Shown: positions 1 through 8,115 of the stretch, piece after piece
How positions within the stretch are numbered: the first letter of the stretch is position 1
How the letters are laid out: every line of letters begins with the position of its first letter
Source: Vibrio brasiliensis LMG 20546
GTDB taxonomy: Bacteria; Pseudomonadota; Gammaproteobacteria; Enterobacterales; Vibrionaceae
Direction of reading: 5' to 3'
DNA length: 64,000 bases
Assembly (NCBI RefSeq): GCF_000189255.1
Contig: NZ_AEVS01000014.1
Location: forward strand, 88,383-152,382
Translations under genes and position numbers: made by a program
Notes under the pieces: model-generated
Told to the model about the DNA's origin: nothing
The model's database searches: none
What the model saw: only the letters and a program-made list of their open reading frames with translations

Positions 1-194
1 TAGACCGCAAGTTCATGCATTTAGGCTTCCATATTTATGATGTTGGCTTTCAAACCACCAATATCGAGAGCGCCAGACCTTTAGTCTACGCGACCTCATT
101 CTTGCTGGTAACCGTTATTGTTGGTTTGAATTTAACCGCGATCAGTATTCGTAATAACTTACGCGAAAAGTATCGAACATTAGGACAAGATTAA
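1..194 (+). CDS. pstA: PstA, phosphate ABC transporter permease (3' end only)
   Basis: This is the C-terminal end of an inner-membrane permease that runs in from before the window. The visible 63 residues contain one hydrophobic segment (starting near [13 protein letters not shown]) followed by a basic cytoplasmic tail ending in [11 protein letters not shown], as in PstA. The TAA stop at 192-194 lies 2 bases before the pstB start, the tight spacing of the pst operon. With PstB it would form part of the high-affinity phosphate importer. The start and any PhoB-controlled promoter are outside the window. Confidence 0.85.
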   Translation, partial: DRKFMHLGFHIYDVGFQTTNIESARPLVYATSFLLVTVIVGLNLTAISIRNNLREKYRTLGQD

Positions 195-196
195 GC

Positions 197-1015
197 ATGT
201 TTTCTGTCAATCAAACACTCGGCTACCCAACGCCGTTAGATGTGAACAATTTGACCGATGAGCAAACAGCCATTGCGATTGAAGGTTTAAACTTGTTTTA
301 CCAGAACACGCAGGCGCTAAGCGATGTCTCAATGCGTATTCCCAAAGGTCAGGTGACGGCGTTTATCGGCCCGTCTGGCTGCGGAAAATCGACATTGCTG
401 CGTTGTATCAACCGAATGAACGATTTGGTTGAAGGGTGTCGGGTACAGGGGAAGGTCAAGCTACATGGCAAGAATGTTTATGATCCGGATGTCGATGCTG
501 CTACTTTACGTCGTCGGGTCGGGATGGTGTTTCAAAGACCTAACCCGTTTCCTAAGTCTATCTACGAGAATGTCGTCTATGGGCTGCGCCTGCAAGGGGT
601 GAAAAATAGCCGTTCACTAGACGATGCAGTAGAACGAGCGTTACGAGCGTCAGCGTTATGGGATGAAGTGAAAGATCGCCTGCACGAAAACGCATTTGGA
701 TTGTCAGGGGGTCAGCAACAGCGCCTGGTTATTGCTCGCGCGATTGCGATTGAACCGGAAGTTTTACTGCTGGATGAGCCTACATCGGCACTGGATCCTA
801 TTTCCACTCTGACGATTGAAGAGCTGATCAATGAGCTTAAAACGCAATATACTGTTGTTATTGTCACACATAACATGCAGCAAGCGGCGCGAGTGAGTGA
901 CCACACCGCATTTATTCATATGGGGAAGCTGATTGAGTATTCAGATACAGACTCTATCTTCACTTCGCCATTGAAAAAACAGACCGAAGACTACATTACA
1001 GGTCGATATGGTTAA
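197..1015 (+). CDS. pstB: PstB, phosphate ABC transporter ATPase
   Basis: This is the ATP-hydrolysing subunit of the PstSCAB high-affinity phosphate importer, bound to the inner face of the membrane. Visible motifs are Walker [10 protein letters not shown] (residues 58-66), signature LSGGQ (169-173), Walker B LLLDEP (about 190-195) and the H-loop His225 in VTHNMQQA. At 272 residues it is slightly longer than E. coli PstB (about 257), because of an N-terminal lead of about 25 residues before the ABC domain. It sits between pstA and phoU, all co-directional, which is the usual pst operon end. Nothing looks broken. Confidence 0.96.
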   Translation: MFSVNQTLGYPTPLDVNNLTDEQTAIAIEGLNLFYQNTQALSDVSMRIPKGQVTAFIGPSGCGKSTLLRCINRMNDLVEGCRVQGKVKLHGKNVYDPDVDAATLRRRVGMVFQRPNPFPKSIYENVVYGLRLQGVKNSRSLDDAVERALRASALWDEVKDRLHENAFGLSGGQQQRLVIARAIAIEPEVLLLDEPTSALDPISTLTIEELINELKTQYTVVIVTHNMQQAARVSDHTAFIHMGKLIEYSDTDSIFTSPLKKQTEDYITGRYG

Positions 1016-1036
1016 TCAGTTTTACACGGAGCTCCT

Positions 1037-1735
1037 ATGAATTTTGGACGTCACATTTCAGGTCAGTTTAATGTTGAGTTAGAGTCGATCCGAACTCATG
1101 TGTTAACCATGGGCGGCTTGGTAGAGCAGCAACTTTCTTACGCGATGAAGGCTCTGTATAAAGATGACATTGAGTTGGCTAAACAAGTGGTTCGTGATGA
1201 CCATAAAGTGAATGCTATGGAGGTCTCGATTGATGAAGCCTGCACTCGTATTATCGCTAAACGTCAGCCAACAGCGAAGGACTTACGCCTGGTAATGGCA
1301 ATTATCAAGACCATTACTGATCTGGAGCGTATTGGTGATGTAGCGGCCAAAATAGCTCGTGCAGCGATAAAAAGTCCATCGTCTAAAGAGCGTCAATTCC
1401 ATGTGTCATTAGAGCCATTGTGCCGACATGCGATCAGTATGCTGCATCAGGTACTGGATGCCTTTGCTCGTATGGATGTGGATGCGGCGGCTGAGGTTTA
1501 TAAGCTAGATGATAAGCTGGATGCGGAGTATGAAGCGGTTATTCGTCAGCTGATGACCTATATGATGGAAGACCCAAAAAACATTCCTAATATTCTTCAG
1601 GTTATGTGGTCAGCACGTGCGATTGAGCGCGTGGGTGACCGTTGTCAGAATATCTGTGAGTACATCATCTACTTTGTTAAAGGCAAAGATGTTCGCCACT
1701 TGGGCGAACAAAGCATTGACGACGCACTGCGCTAG
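1037..1735 (+). CDS. phoU: PhoU, phosphate signalling regulator
   Basis: PhoU is a cytoplasmic, all-helical protein that links the Pst transporter to the PhoR/PhoB two-component system and restrains phosphate uptake when phosphate is plentiful. The 232 residues hold the two repeated three-helix PhoU domains, each with the acidic, metal-binding type of motif (for example [14 protein letters not shown] and [12 protein letters not shown]). It follows pstB by 21 bases with a GGAG ribosome site before the ATG, so it is the last gene of the pst operon. Its stop codon overlaps the stop of the convergent gene at 1732 by three bases (1732-1734 against 1733-1735), so I see no terminator between them. 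Confidence 0.96.
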   Translation: MNFGRHISGQFNVELESIRTHVLTMGGLVEQQLSYAMKALYKDDIELAKQVVRDDHKVNAMEVSIDEACTRIIAKRQPTAKDLRLVMAIIKTITDLERIGDVAAKIARAAIKSPSSKERQFHVSLEPLCRHAISMLHQVLDAFARMDVDAAAEVYKLDDKLDAEYEAVIRQLMTYMMEDPKNIPNILQVMWSARAIERVGDRCQNICEYIIYFVKGKDVRHLGEQSIDDALR

Positions 1736-2244
1736 AAGTGAAACACAACTCCGGTTGAGAGTGTCGCAGACCAATGGGTGCCGAGTAGCGTCTTATTCTG
1801 GTCAATGTAGTGAAAATCACTGCCTAGTCGAAAGCCAACATTGTCATTTACAAACACGACCCATGCGGCTGATATTGTTGCACCTGTTGCTTCGGTATAT
1901 GTTGAGTTACTTGACCAAACGTAGTCTCGCTTACCTTGGTACTCAACAACTCCCCCTTCAAGTTGCAGTGCCATCTTCATTGGGTGATCGATAAATTGAT
2001 ATTGGCCGCCGACGCGGTAGGTCTTGAAACGATCTTTATCGAGCAAAATCTCCGCTGAGGTATGTGAATAGCTGAGATACAAGGCATCAAGCCCAGCGAC
2101 GTCGGTTAATCCTAATTGCAGTCCTCCTCCAGAGATACCGGCCCCAAGGTAAGGCCCCATTTTCAGTTCTGGTGAAATATGTAAGCCAGTTGCTCCCGCT
2201 GTAATCGGAGCCAATAGCGCGAGAGATAAAAGTTGCTTTTTCAT
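1732..2244 (-). CDS. small outer-membrane beta-barrel protein, unknown function
   Basis: The 170-residue product has a clear signal peptide ([20 protein letters not shown]), alternating amphipathic stretches and a C-terminal phenylalanine after an aromatic strand (TGVVFHF), the signature recognised by the BAM complex. This fits an eight-stranded barrel of OmpW/OmpA-barrel size, but I do not recognise the family. It lies 66 bases downstream of another gene of the same kind (2311-2850), on the same strand, so the two may be co-transcribed. Its stop overlaps that of phoU, so antisense read-through between the two is possible. Function is unknown. Confidence 0.75.
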   Translation of the reverse strand: MKKQLLSLALLAPITAGATGLHISPELKMGPYLGAGISGGGLQLGLTDVAGLDALYLSYSHTSAEILLDKDRFKTYRVGGQYQFIDHPMKMALQLEGGVVEYQGKRDYVWSSNSTYTEATGATISAAWVVFVNDNVGFRLGSDFHYIDQNKTLLGTHWSATLSTGVVFHF

Positions 2245-2310
2245 GATAGGTACCTGAATTTAATCTCAAAGTAGCCATCCATGGCTAAGCTCTGTTGCTT
2301 TTCTATTGGG

Positions 2311-2850
2311 TTAGAATTTGTAACCAAAAGTCACCGAGAACTGATCGACGAAGTGGTCGATGTTGTCCGTTTCCAAATTTATGAAGTCGGCGCGGAAGTC
2401 AGCATAGAAATGTTCACTGAATGTGCCTCGAACACCGGTACCGATAAACAGCGAGGAATCGCTCCAAGAACCTAAGTTTTCCCCGATAAGGCTGATTTCT
2501 TCTTTGAAGTTTGCCCAACCAATAACGCCATAAGGTTTGACAGAGAAACCGTCGAGATTGAAGGTATAACCGATATCTGCATCGAGCTTAAACGTCTTAC
2601 TATCGCTTTCGCCGAAAGTACGATAAGTACTATTGGCTTTGCTGTAAGAGAGATTGAGGCCGACAATATGGTTGAACTCATACCCGTATTCTAGTTTGAT
2701 GCCATTCCCTGAGTAGTCATAAGACGGAGAATTGACTTCTTCAATTGATGTGCTGTTGAAGCCCAAACCAAGGCGGTGACCTTCATTGTTTGCAAGAACG
2801 GGTGCAGATAGAAGTGAAGCAGTTAAAAGGGTAGTGAAGGCTAGTTTCAT
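2311..2850 (-). CDS. outer-membrane beta-barrel protein, porin/OmpA-barrel like
   Basis: The 179-residue product starts with a signal peptide (MKLAFTTLLTASLLSAPVLA, cut before NNEG). It continues with glycine- and aromatic-rich strands such as GIKLEYGYEF and VKPYGVIGWANF and ends in VTFGYKF with a terminal phenylalanine. These features match the outer-membrane beta-barrel domain common to small porin-like proteins of Vibrio. The protein probably sits in the outer membrane as an eight-stranded barrel with no plug domain. Its partner at 1732-2244 has the same architecture but little obvious sequence identity. The role is unknown. Confidence 0.78.
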   Translation of the reverse strand: MKLAFTTLLTASLLSAPVLANNEGHRLGLGFNSTSIEEVNSPSYDYSGNGIKLEYGYEFNHIVGLNLSYSKANSTYRTFGESDSKTFKLDADIGYTFNLDGFSVKPYGVIGWANFKEEISLIGENLGSWSDSSLFIGTGVRGTFSEHFYADFRADFINLETDNIDHFVDQFSVTFGYKF

Positions 2851-3067
2851 TTCTTGCTTTCTCTTTAAGTTAATGTGCTCTCCTTCCTAGAAATTACTTG
2901 AGTCCGTTGAAGCTATAGTAAGTTTGTTGGCTTATAAGCTCTAATTAGTAGCCCTTATTGTTCTGATAAGCGTTGCTTCTTAAGTTTGTAGGGGGGAATG
3001 AGATACTTCTAGGAGCAGAGTAATAAAGTGAGATAGCGTGGACTAGATAAATAGCGCTCGGATTACG

Positions 3068-4000
3068 TTAGAACTGGTTTGCAATCTGATTGTTGAGCAC
3101 CTGCTGAATTTGCTGGTGGAGCCATTCTATAAGTGGAGTTTGACGGTATTTACTGTGGTAAAAACTATAGACATTGTGAAAATAGGGTTTGCCTTGAATA
3201 GTGACATCCAGTGCTTTTAGAGTCGGATAGTTTTGGATTGGGAACAAGTTAGAATGAGGCAGAAAAAAGTCACTCTGTTGAATCACATCTACCACTGCCA
3301 TGACAAACTCTGAACGGAAACCTATTTCTGGATTGACGCCTTCTTCCTTCATAAGATTGGCTGCAAGAACAAAATTGTCGTTCCAACCAGGAGTAATAAC
3401 CGAGGCAATTGGGTAGGGGGCCATGTCTGAAGCTGTGACTTGCTGTTTTTTCACTGGGTGTGATTTATTCACAATGATCTTAGCCGTAAGTTCAACAAGT
3501 TTTTGCTGAGAGATGTTTTGCTCAGTTGACATTTCGAGGTTAATTCCGAGCAGAACTTCACCTTTTTTAATCTCTTCAAAAGTAGAACGTTGCCAACCAA
3601 TCAGCTCGACTGTGCAGTTAGGTGCTTGCTCTTTCAATCGGAGAAACAGAGAGCCTGACAGGCAAGTGAGTACTATCGGAGCGACGGCGATTTTAATAGC
3701 GCCAGATAGCTTGCTAGGATCAAATTCCTTTACTTGATTTAGTTCGCTTGCGAGGCCATCGAGGTGCGGAGCAATTGATGTAGCGAGTTGTTGAGCAAAT
3801 GGAGTGGGCTCCAACCCCTTCGGCACTTTAACAAACAATTCATCATCAAAGTGGTTACGCAGTTTTTGTAGTGCCTGGCTGATGGCTGGCTGTGAGACAA
3901 ACAGACGCTGGGAAGCCTTACGCATATTCAGTTCTTGCGACAGAACTAAAAATGTTCGTAACAGGTTTAAATCTAAGCTGTAAAACAGATCCTTTGCCAT
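3068..4000 (-). CDS. LysR-family transcriptional regulator
   Basis: This is a 310-residue DNA-binding regulator. The N-terminal winged helix-turn-helix is clear at residues 11-70 (SLDLNLLRTF ... RLFVSQPAISQALQKL), followed by a periplasmic-binding-like effector domain from about residue 95. The start ATG lies 8 bases after the stop of ppk2, with AAGG about 7 bases upstream, so it should be translated from the same transcript as ppk2 and perhaps cutC. It is therefore not a classic divergent LysR arrangement. The ligand and targets cannot be read from sequence; polyphosphate or stress-related control would be a guess from the neighbourhood. Confidence 0.9.
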   Translation of the reverse strand: MAKDLFYSLDLNLLRTFLVLSQELNMRKASQRLFVSQPAISQALQKLRNHFDDELFVKVPKGLEPTPFAQQLATSIAPHLDGLASELNQVKEFDPSKLSGAIKIAVAPIVLTCLSGSLFLRLKEQAPNCTVELIGWQRSTFEEIKKGEVLLGINLEMSTEQNISQQKLVELTAKIIVNKSHPVKKQQVTASDMAPYPIASVITPGWNDNFVLAANLMKEEGVNPEIGFRSEFVMAVVDVIQQSDFFLPHSNLFPIQNYPTLKALDVTIQGKPYFHNVYSFYHSKYRQTPLIEWLHQQIQQVLNNQIANQF

Positions 4001-4008
4001 GCTATGCC

Positions 4009-4791
4009 TTAGTATTTCTCGGGAACGAAGGTTTGCTCTTCAAGTGGAGCCCGAATATAGCCTTCTTTGTTCAGTGGCGGTAGTTCGATCTCTGGATACG
4101 AAATATCTTGATACGCTATTTGATCGAGCAGATGGCTGATACAGTTGAGGCGCGCACGTTTTTTATTATCAGAGGGGACTACCCACCATGGACATTGCTT
4201 AGTGTCTGTGTAAGCGAACATCTTATCTTTTGCTTCAGAATACTCAGCCCATCGGTTACGAGACTCGAGATCCATCGGGCTGAATTTCCAGCGTTTGATC
4301 GGGGTGTTGATTCGCTCGATAAATCGCTTTTCCTGCTCTTCATCCGATACGGAGAACCAATACTTGAGCAGAATAATTCCGGAACGTTGCAGCATACGTT
4401 CAAACTCGGGGCATGAGCGCAGAAACTCTTCGTATTGGTCTTCGCTACAAAAGCCCATCACCTTTTCTACCCCGGCTCGGTTATACCAACTGCGGTCAAA
4501 CAGAACGATTTCACCAGCAGCTGGAAGGTGGGCGACATAGCGCTGAAAGTACCACTGAGTTTTCTCTTTTTCTGTCGGGGCTGGCAAAGCAGCAATGCGG
4601 CATATCCTTGGGTTAAGCTTCTCGGTGATTCGCTTGATCACGCCGCCTTTACCTGCGGCATCCCGACCTTCAAAGATCACCACAACTTTGAGTCCTTCCT
4701 GTTTGACCCATTCTTGCAACTTAACCAGCTCAATCTGTAATCGTTGTAGCTCTTTCTCGTAGAACTTTTTACTCAGTTTGCCTTCAGCCAT
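4009..4791 (-). CDS. ppk2: polyphosphate kinase 2 (PPK2)
   Basis: PPK2 enzymes use polyphosphate to phosphorylate nucleoside diphosphates (class I) in the cytoplasm. The P-loop GRDAAGKG is at residues 42-49 and the Walker B-type FDRSWYNRAGVE begins at about residue 98, with Asp99 and Arg100. Together with the length of 260 residues this fits class I. I chose the ATG at 4791, which has AAGGAG 7 bases upstream, over an in-frame TTG at 4812 that has no ribosome site. It is preceded by cutC (60 bases) and followed by a LysR gene (8 bases). The pst-phoU operon lies about 2.3 kb away, giving a phosphate-related neighbourhood. Confidence 0.93.
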   Translation of the reverse strand: MAEGKLSKKFYEKELQRLQIELVKLQEWVKQEGLKVVVIFEGRDAAGKGGVIKRITEKLNPRICRIAALPAPTEKEKTQWYFQRYVAHLPAAGEIVLFDRSWYNRAGVEKVMGFCSEDQYEEFLRSCPEFERMLQRSGIILLKYWFSVSDEEQEKRFIERINTPIKRWKFSPMDLESRNRWAEYSEAKDKMFAYTDTKQCPWWVVPSDNKKRARLNCISHLLDQIAYQDISYPEIELPPLNKEGYIRAPLEEQTFVPEKY

Positions 4792-4851
4792 AACGCACTC
4801 CTTGGTTATCAAAAGGTTAGCATTAGTTGCTGTGGCGTGAGAGTGATAAAA

Positions 4852-5598
4852 CTAAGAACTGAGAGCTTTTACTACCTTTTCAATCGCTTGACTGCTCGTA
4901 ACTGGAATCAGGTAATCGTCGATATTTTGATTGCCCATTTTTGCCTGTTGATTAAGGTTTTTCATTTTACTCGGGCGAGTCGACTTGCCTGAAAGATGGA
5001 CTTCTCTGACATGCGTATACTCAACGATAGACTGAACGTTATCGGCAGTCAGTCCGGCACCAGCCATTATTGATACGCGACCATCAGCGAGCTCGACCAT
5101 CTGTTTTAGCACCTCAATTCCTTGTTCGACGTTGGCTGCTAATCCTGAGGTAAGAATACGTTCACAGCCTAAAGAAACGACGTGTTCAATCGCCTCTTGC
5201 CAATCGACACACTGGTCAATCGCACGATGGAAGGTAATACCCAGACCATACAATTTAGCCCGGTCGCAAAGTTGCTGAGCGAGGGGCATATCGATATGAC
5301 CTTTATCTGATAACACACCTAGAACTACCCCTTGCAGTCCGGCTTCAGCTGCCGCTTCAATATCTAGCAGCATAGAGTCGATGTCGTCCTGATCGTAAAC
5401 AAAGTCTCCTTGTCGTGGGCGAATCATGGCGTAGACCGGAATTGACGAAATCTGGCCAGCTTTTTTCATGAAACCGAAGCTTGGCGTCAGGCCGCCGAGA
5501 GCCAGTGATGAGCAGAGTTCAATTCTGGTTGCGCCGCCCTGGATGGCGTTATGAAGAGATTCGAGGTTATCAATACAGACTTCGATATGATATTTCAT
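4852..5598 (-). CDS. cutC: CutC family protein
   Basis: The 248-residue protein is a TIM-barrel of the CutC family, originally linked to copper homeostasis in E. coli although the direct role is disputed. Family hallmarks seen are the start [24 protein letters not shown]-type text ([18 protein letters not shown]), [20 protein letters not shown] and the late [13 protein letters not shown]. Length matches the family. The next gene in the same direction is ppk2, 60 bases on, with no terminator visible between them, so cutC-ppk2-lysR may form one transcript. Confidence 0.95.
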   Translation of the reverse strand: MKYHIEVCIDNLESLHNAIQGGATRIELCSSLALGGLTPSFGFMKKAGQISSIPVYAMIRPRQGDFVYDQDDIDSMLLDIEAAAEAGLQGVVLGVLSDKGHIDMPLAQQLCDRAKLYGLGITFHRAIDQCVDWQEAIEHVVSLGCERILTSGLAANVEQGIEVLKQMVELADGRVSIMAGAGLTADNVQSIVEYTHVREVHLSGKSTRPSKMKNLNQQAKMGNQNIDDYLIPVTSSQAIEKVVKALSS

Positions 5599-5684
5599 GG
5601 CAGTAGCTCACTTGAGAATGTGACGTTATTTTAGCAGTGCCAAAGTAAGATATTAGGGTAAACGTCAGCGATTTTACTTCCCCA

Positions 5685-5718
5685 AAAAAACAAAAACCTC
5701 AGCACCAGGCTGAGGTTT
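5685..5718 (-). terminator. Rho-independent terminator of yebG
   Basis: On the minus strand a 10-bp stem (arms at 5709-5718 and 5694-5703, loop 5704-5708) is followed by TTTTTG and then TTTTTTT. It lies just beyond the yebG stop and insulates cutC from yebG. Confidence 0.9.
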
Positions 5719-5738
5719 ATTAATCTGAATCAGTATGA

Positions 5739-6041
5739 TTACGCTGCGTCGTCTTGCGCTTCTTCGCTATCTTCTACAGCTTCAACCTTTTTAGGTTTCT
5801 TTGGTGCGGGCTTACGTTTGGCACCCAGAGCGTAGAGTACTTCTTCTTTGTTTTGTGCCAGGAACATCGCCAAGTCTTCTTGCTTGCCGTCATCTTCTAG
5901 CAGTTCACTTTTACCCAGTAGCTCAAAAAGCTCATCAGCCATATCGAGCATCTTGTCATATGCGTCAGCTTCCGCTTTAGAGGTAAAAGTCATTTTCTCT
6001 TCTCCGTTGCGTTCTACCACGTACTTGACGATTACAGCCAT
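5739..6041 (-). CDS. yebG: YebG family SOS-response protein
   Basis: The 100-residue protein matches YebG of E. coli, a small LexA-controlled protein of unknown biochemical role. The N-terminal half (MAVIVKYVVERNGEEKMTF ... ADAYDKMLDMADELFELL) is the conserved domain. The C-terminal third is a Lys/Pro-rich then acidic tail (KPAPKKPKKVEAVEDSEE), which is variable in the family. A near-perfect LexA operator lies 37 bases upstream of the start, so it is almost certainly DNA-damage inducible. It is a single-gene unit with its own terminator. Confidence 0.93.
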   Translation of the reverse strand: MAVIVKYVVERNGEEKMTFTSKAEADAYDKMLDMADELFELLGKSELLEDDGKQEDLAMFLAQNKEEVLYALGAKRKPAPKKPKKVEAVEDSEEAQDDAA

Positions 6042-6075
6042 GGTTGGTCCTCTAACTCAAATTATTGAAAGTATT

Positions 6076-6095
6076 TACTGTCTGTTTATACAGTT
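6076..6095 (-). promoter_or_regulatory. LexA (SOS) box upstream of yebG
   Basis: The sequence TACTGTCTGTTTATACAGTT holds the exact CTGT-N8-ACAG core (6078-6093) and matches the E. coli consensus at nearly all palindromic positions. It lies 37 bases upstream of the yebG start, where it would cover the promoter. Confidence 0.93.
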
Positions 6096-6143
6096 TTTAA
6101 CCAATTAAGTCTAGGCGACAGAGGAATTCTGAGATCCAAGTGG

Positions 6144-7037
6144 TTAGTCTTTGCGCCATTGGTGACAGTATTCAATAAAGGCCTTCAGTAACGGGCTCTG
6201 GTATTTCTCTTTGTGCACCAGTAACCAGAAGCGTCGCTTCATGTCGAGTGGTAGCTTGAGTTCCACCACTCGTCCATCGTGTAACGCAGGTTCTGCAGCC
6301 AGCTTCGAAAGGCAGCCTAACCCCAAGCCTGCCGAAACGCTGTTTATCAGGGCCTCGGTAGTGTTGAGCTGGAACGACTCCTGCCACTGTTCAATACGAG
6401 GTGCAATGACTCGGAGAAAAAACTCTCGTGAACCAGAACCAGGCTCGCGAAGTATCCAGTCACTATTTTCTAACTCTCCCACGGTAACATTGCTCTGTCT
6501 GGCCAGAGGGTGGTTTGGCGCGCAGACCACACACATCTCGTCATCACTAAACTGGGTTGAAATCAATTGAGGGTGGAGAGTCTTACCTTCAATCAGCGCC
6601 AGATCGAGTTCGTAATCGACCAGTTTCTCGCAGATCAGTGCTGAATTGGAGATAAACAGGCTTTGCGACAGGTGTGAAGTTTCACGACGAAAGTCACTTA
6701 ACAGGTAAGGCGCAATTTGGTTACCAATGGTGTCACTGGCGCCAATTCTTAATTGACCGGATAGGGCCTGATTATTGTCGAACAGTTGTTCGATCCCTTG
6801 CGCGCGCTCAATGATTTCGTCGGCTAAAGGCAGTAGTTTTTGCCCTTCTTGATTGAGAATAAGTCGGTTATTTACCCGGTCAAATAGTGAATGACCAATC
6901 TGTTTCTCAAGTTCTGAGAGCGCCATGCTTACCGCGGCCTTGGACAGGAACAGAGCCTCTGACGCAGCCGTTAGGGTGTCATGTTGTGTGATGGCGATAA
7001 AAACTTTCAGCTGTTTGAGAGAGATATTAGTGGCCAT
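6144..7037 (-). CDS. LysR-family regulator, YeiE-like
   Basis: This 297-residue regulator has an N-terminal winged helix-turn-helix (ISLKQLKVFIAI ... LFLSKAAVSMALSELEKQIG) and a LysR effector domain. Several stretches match the YeiE/CysL-type subgroup: IEQLF then IGASDTIGNQIAPYLL, LDLALIEG, DWILREPGSGSRE and GLGLGCLS. In enterobacteria YeiE is reported to sense sulfite. The gene is divergent from a TDT-family transporter (7138), which it probably controls. The 100-base shared region has an inverted repeat GAAC-N4-GTTC and several TTCGAAC-like words that could be operators. Subgroup placement is from memory of the E. coli protein. Confidence 0.85.
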   Translation of the reverse strand: MATNISLKQLKVFIAITQHDTLTAASEALFLSKAAVSMALSELEKQIGHSLFDRVNNRLILNQEGQKLLPLADEIIERAQGIEQLFDNNQALSGQLRIGASDTIGNQIAPYLLSDFRRETSHLSQSLFISNSALICEKLVDYELDLALIEGKTLHPQLISTQFSDDEMCVVCAPNHPLARQSNVTVGELENSDWILREPGSGSREFFLRVIAPRIEQWQESFQLNTTEALINSVSAGLGLGCLSKLAAEPALHDGRVVELKLPLDMKRRFWLLVHKEKYQSPLLKAFIEYCHQWRKD

Positions 7038-7137
7038 ATGTTCGTTTAGTTTGTTTGAACGGGTGTTCTAAATAATTAGATAGTTTCGAACGTTTGGCAA
7101 GCGTAAACTGCTCTCGAACTAACGAGATTGTGAGGCA

Positions 7138-8115
7138 ATGATGATTAAAGCAGCAAAAGCAAAAGTGATGGGTGCGCCAACTCCTATGGCGGGCTTAGCG
7201 CTGGGTATTGCCAGTTTAGGTTGGTGTTGGGAAAACGCCGCCGCTTTTAATGGCTACGCTCAGTGGTCTGGGGCTGTGATTGCGAGCGTTTTGTTATTGA
7301 TTCTGGCGGTCAAATTCCTGTTCCATCGTCACCTACTCCGTGAAGATCTTGCGCACCCTGTTGTGGGCAGTGTGGTGCCAACATTCGCGATGGGAACCAT
7401 GGTTGTTTCTAACTCGCTAGGTCATTTTATTCCTCTCGCGGGTGACATGTTATGGCTAGTTGCTGTCGGGCTGCATATTGTCTTCCTAATCAGCTTTGTT
7501 TATCACCGAATGCAGGAGTTTGAACTTCACCATATGGTGCCAAGCTGGTTTGTCCCTCCGGTGGGCATTATTGTTGCGGATGTGTCTTTTTCAGGAAACC
7601 CTGCACTGACTGCTGTTGCGAATGGCGCGTTATTGTTTGGCATGTTGGCTTATGCTGTGATGCTGCCAATGATGATCTATCGTCTGATGTTTACTCACGA
7701 GATCCCTGATGCAGCCAAACCAACAATGGCAATTATGGCGGCGCCTGCCAGTCTGTCACTCGCGGGTTATCTGACTGTGACTGCTGAGCCTTCGCCTGTA
7801 ATCATTGGTCTGTTATTTGGTATTGCAGTTTTGATGACAGCGATTATTTACCTTGCGTTTATTAAACTACTCAGACTGCCATTCAGCCCGGGTTATGCGG
7901 CGTTTACCTTCCCTATGGTGATTGGCTCGACTGCACTGTTTAAACTGAGTGCCTGGATGGAGAGTGTTGGGGTTGCCAACGAGTATGTTGCTCAAGTCCA
8001 TTGGCTTGCTGGCTTTGAACTTGTGGTAGCAACAGTCGTTGTTGGTTATGTCGCTCTGAGATACCTTGCCTTCTACAAACCGGTGAGCAATGCGCTAGGT
8101 CTGGTCTCTCACTGA
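7138..8115 (+). CDS. TDT-family anion transporter (TehA/SLAC1/SSU1-like)
   Basis: The 325-residue protein is almost wholly hydrophobic with about ten predicted membrane helices, in the pattern of the tellurite-resistance/dicarboxylate (TDT) family. Family-like text includes TPMAGLALGIASLGW at the N-terminus, VPTFAMGTMVVSN, PSWFVPPVGIIV and FPMVIGSTALFK. Members include SLAC1 anion channels, TehA, the malate permease Mae1 and the sulfite exporter SSU1. The divergent neighbour is a YeiE-like LysR regulator, so sulfite or a related anion is a reasonable guess for the substrate. It has a GAGG ribosome site before an ATG-ATG start. The stop abuts the stop of the convergent sigma-54 activator with no gap. 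Confidence 0.85.
   Translation: MMIKAAKAKVMGAPTPMAGLALGIASLGWCWENAAAFNGYAQWSGAVIASVLLLILAVKFLFHRHLLREDLAHPVVGSVVPTFAMGTMVVSNSLGHFIPLAGDMLWLVAVGLHIVFLISFVYHRMQEFELHHMVPSWFVPPVGIIVADVSFSGNPALTAVANGALLFGMLAYAVMLPMMIYRLMFTHEIPDAAKPTMAIMAAPASLSLAGYLTVTAEPSPVIIGLLFGIAVLMTAIIYLAFIKLLRLPFSPGYAAFTFPMVIGSTALFKLSAWMESVGVANEYVAQVHWLAGFELVVATVVVGYVALRYLAFYKPVSNALGLVSH

Noticed and set aside
712-906. Antisense reading frame inside pstB
   Set aside because: It mirrors the coding frame of pstB, has biased Ser/Arg/Cys composition and no ribosome site.
4108-4740. Several plus-strand frames opposite ppk2
   Set aside because: They are Ser/Arg-rich shadows of the ppk2 coding frame with no family resemblance.
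4792-4812. Seven-residue N-terminal extension of PPK2
   Set aside because: It starts at TTG without a ribosome site, while the ATG at 4791 has AAGGAG at ideal distance.
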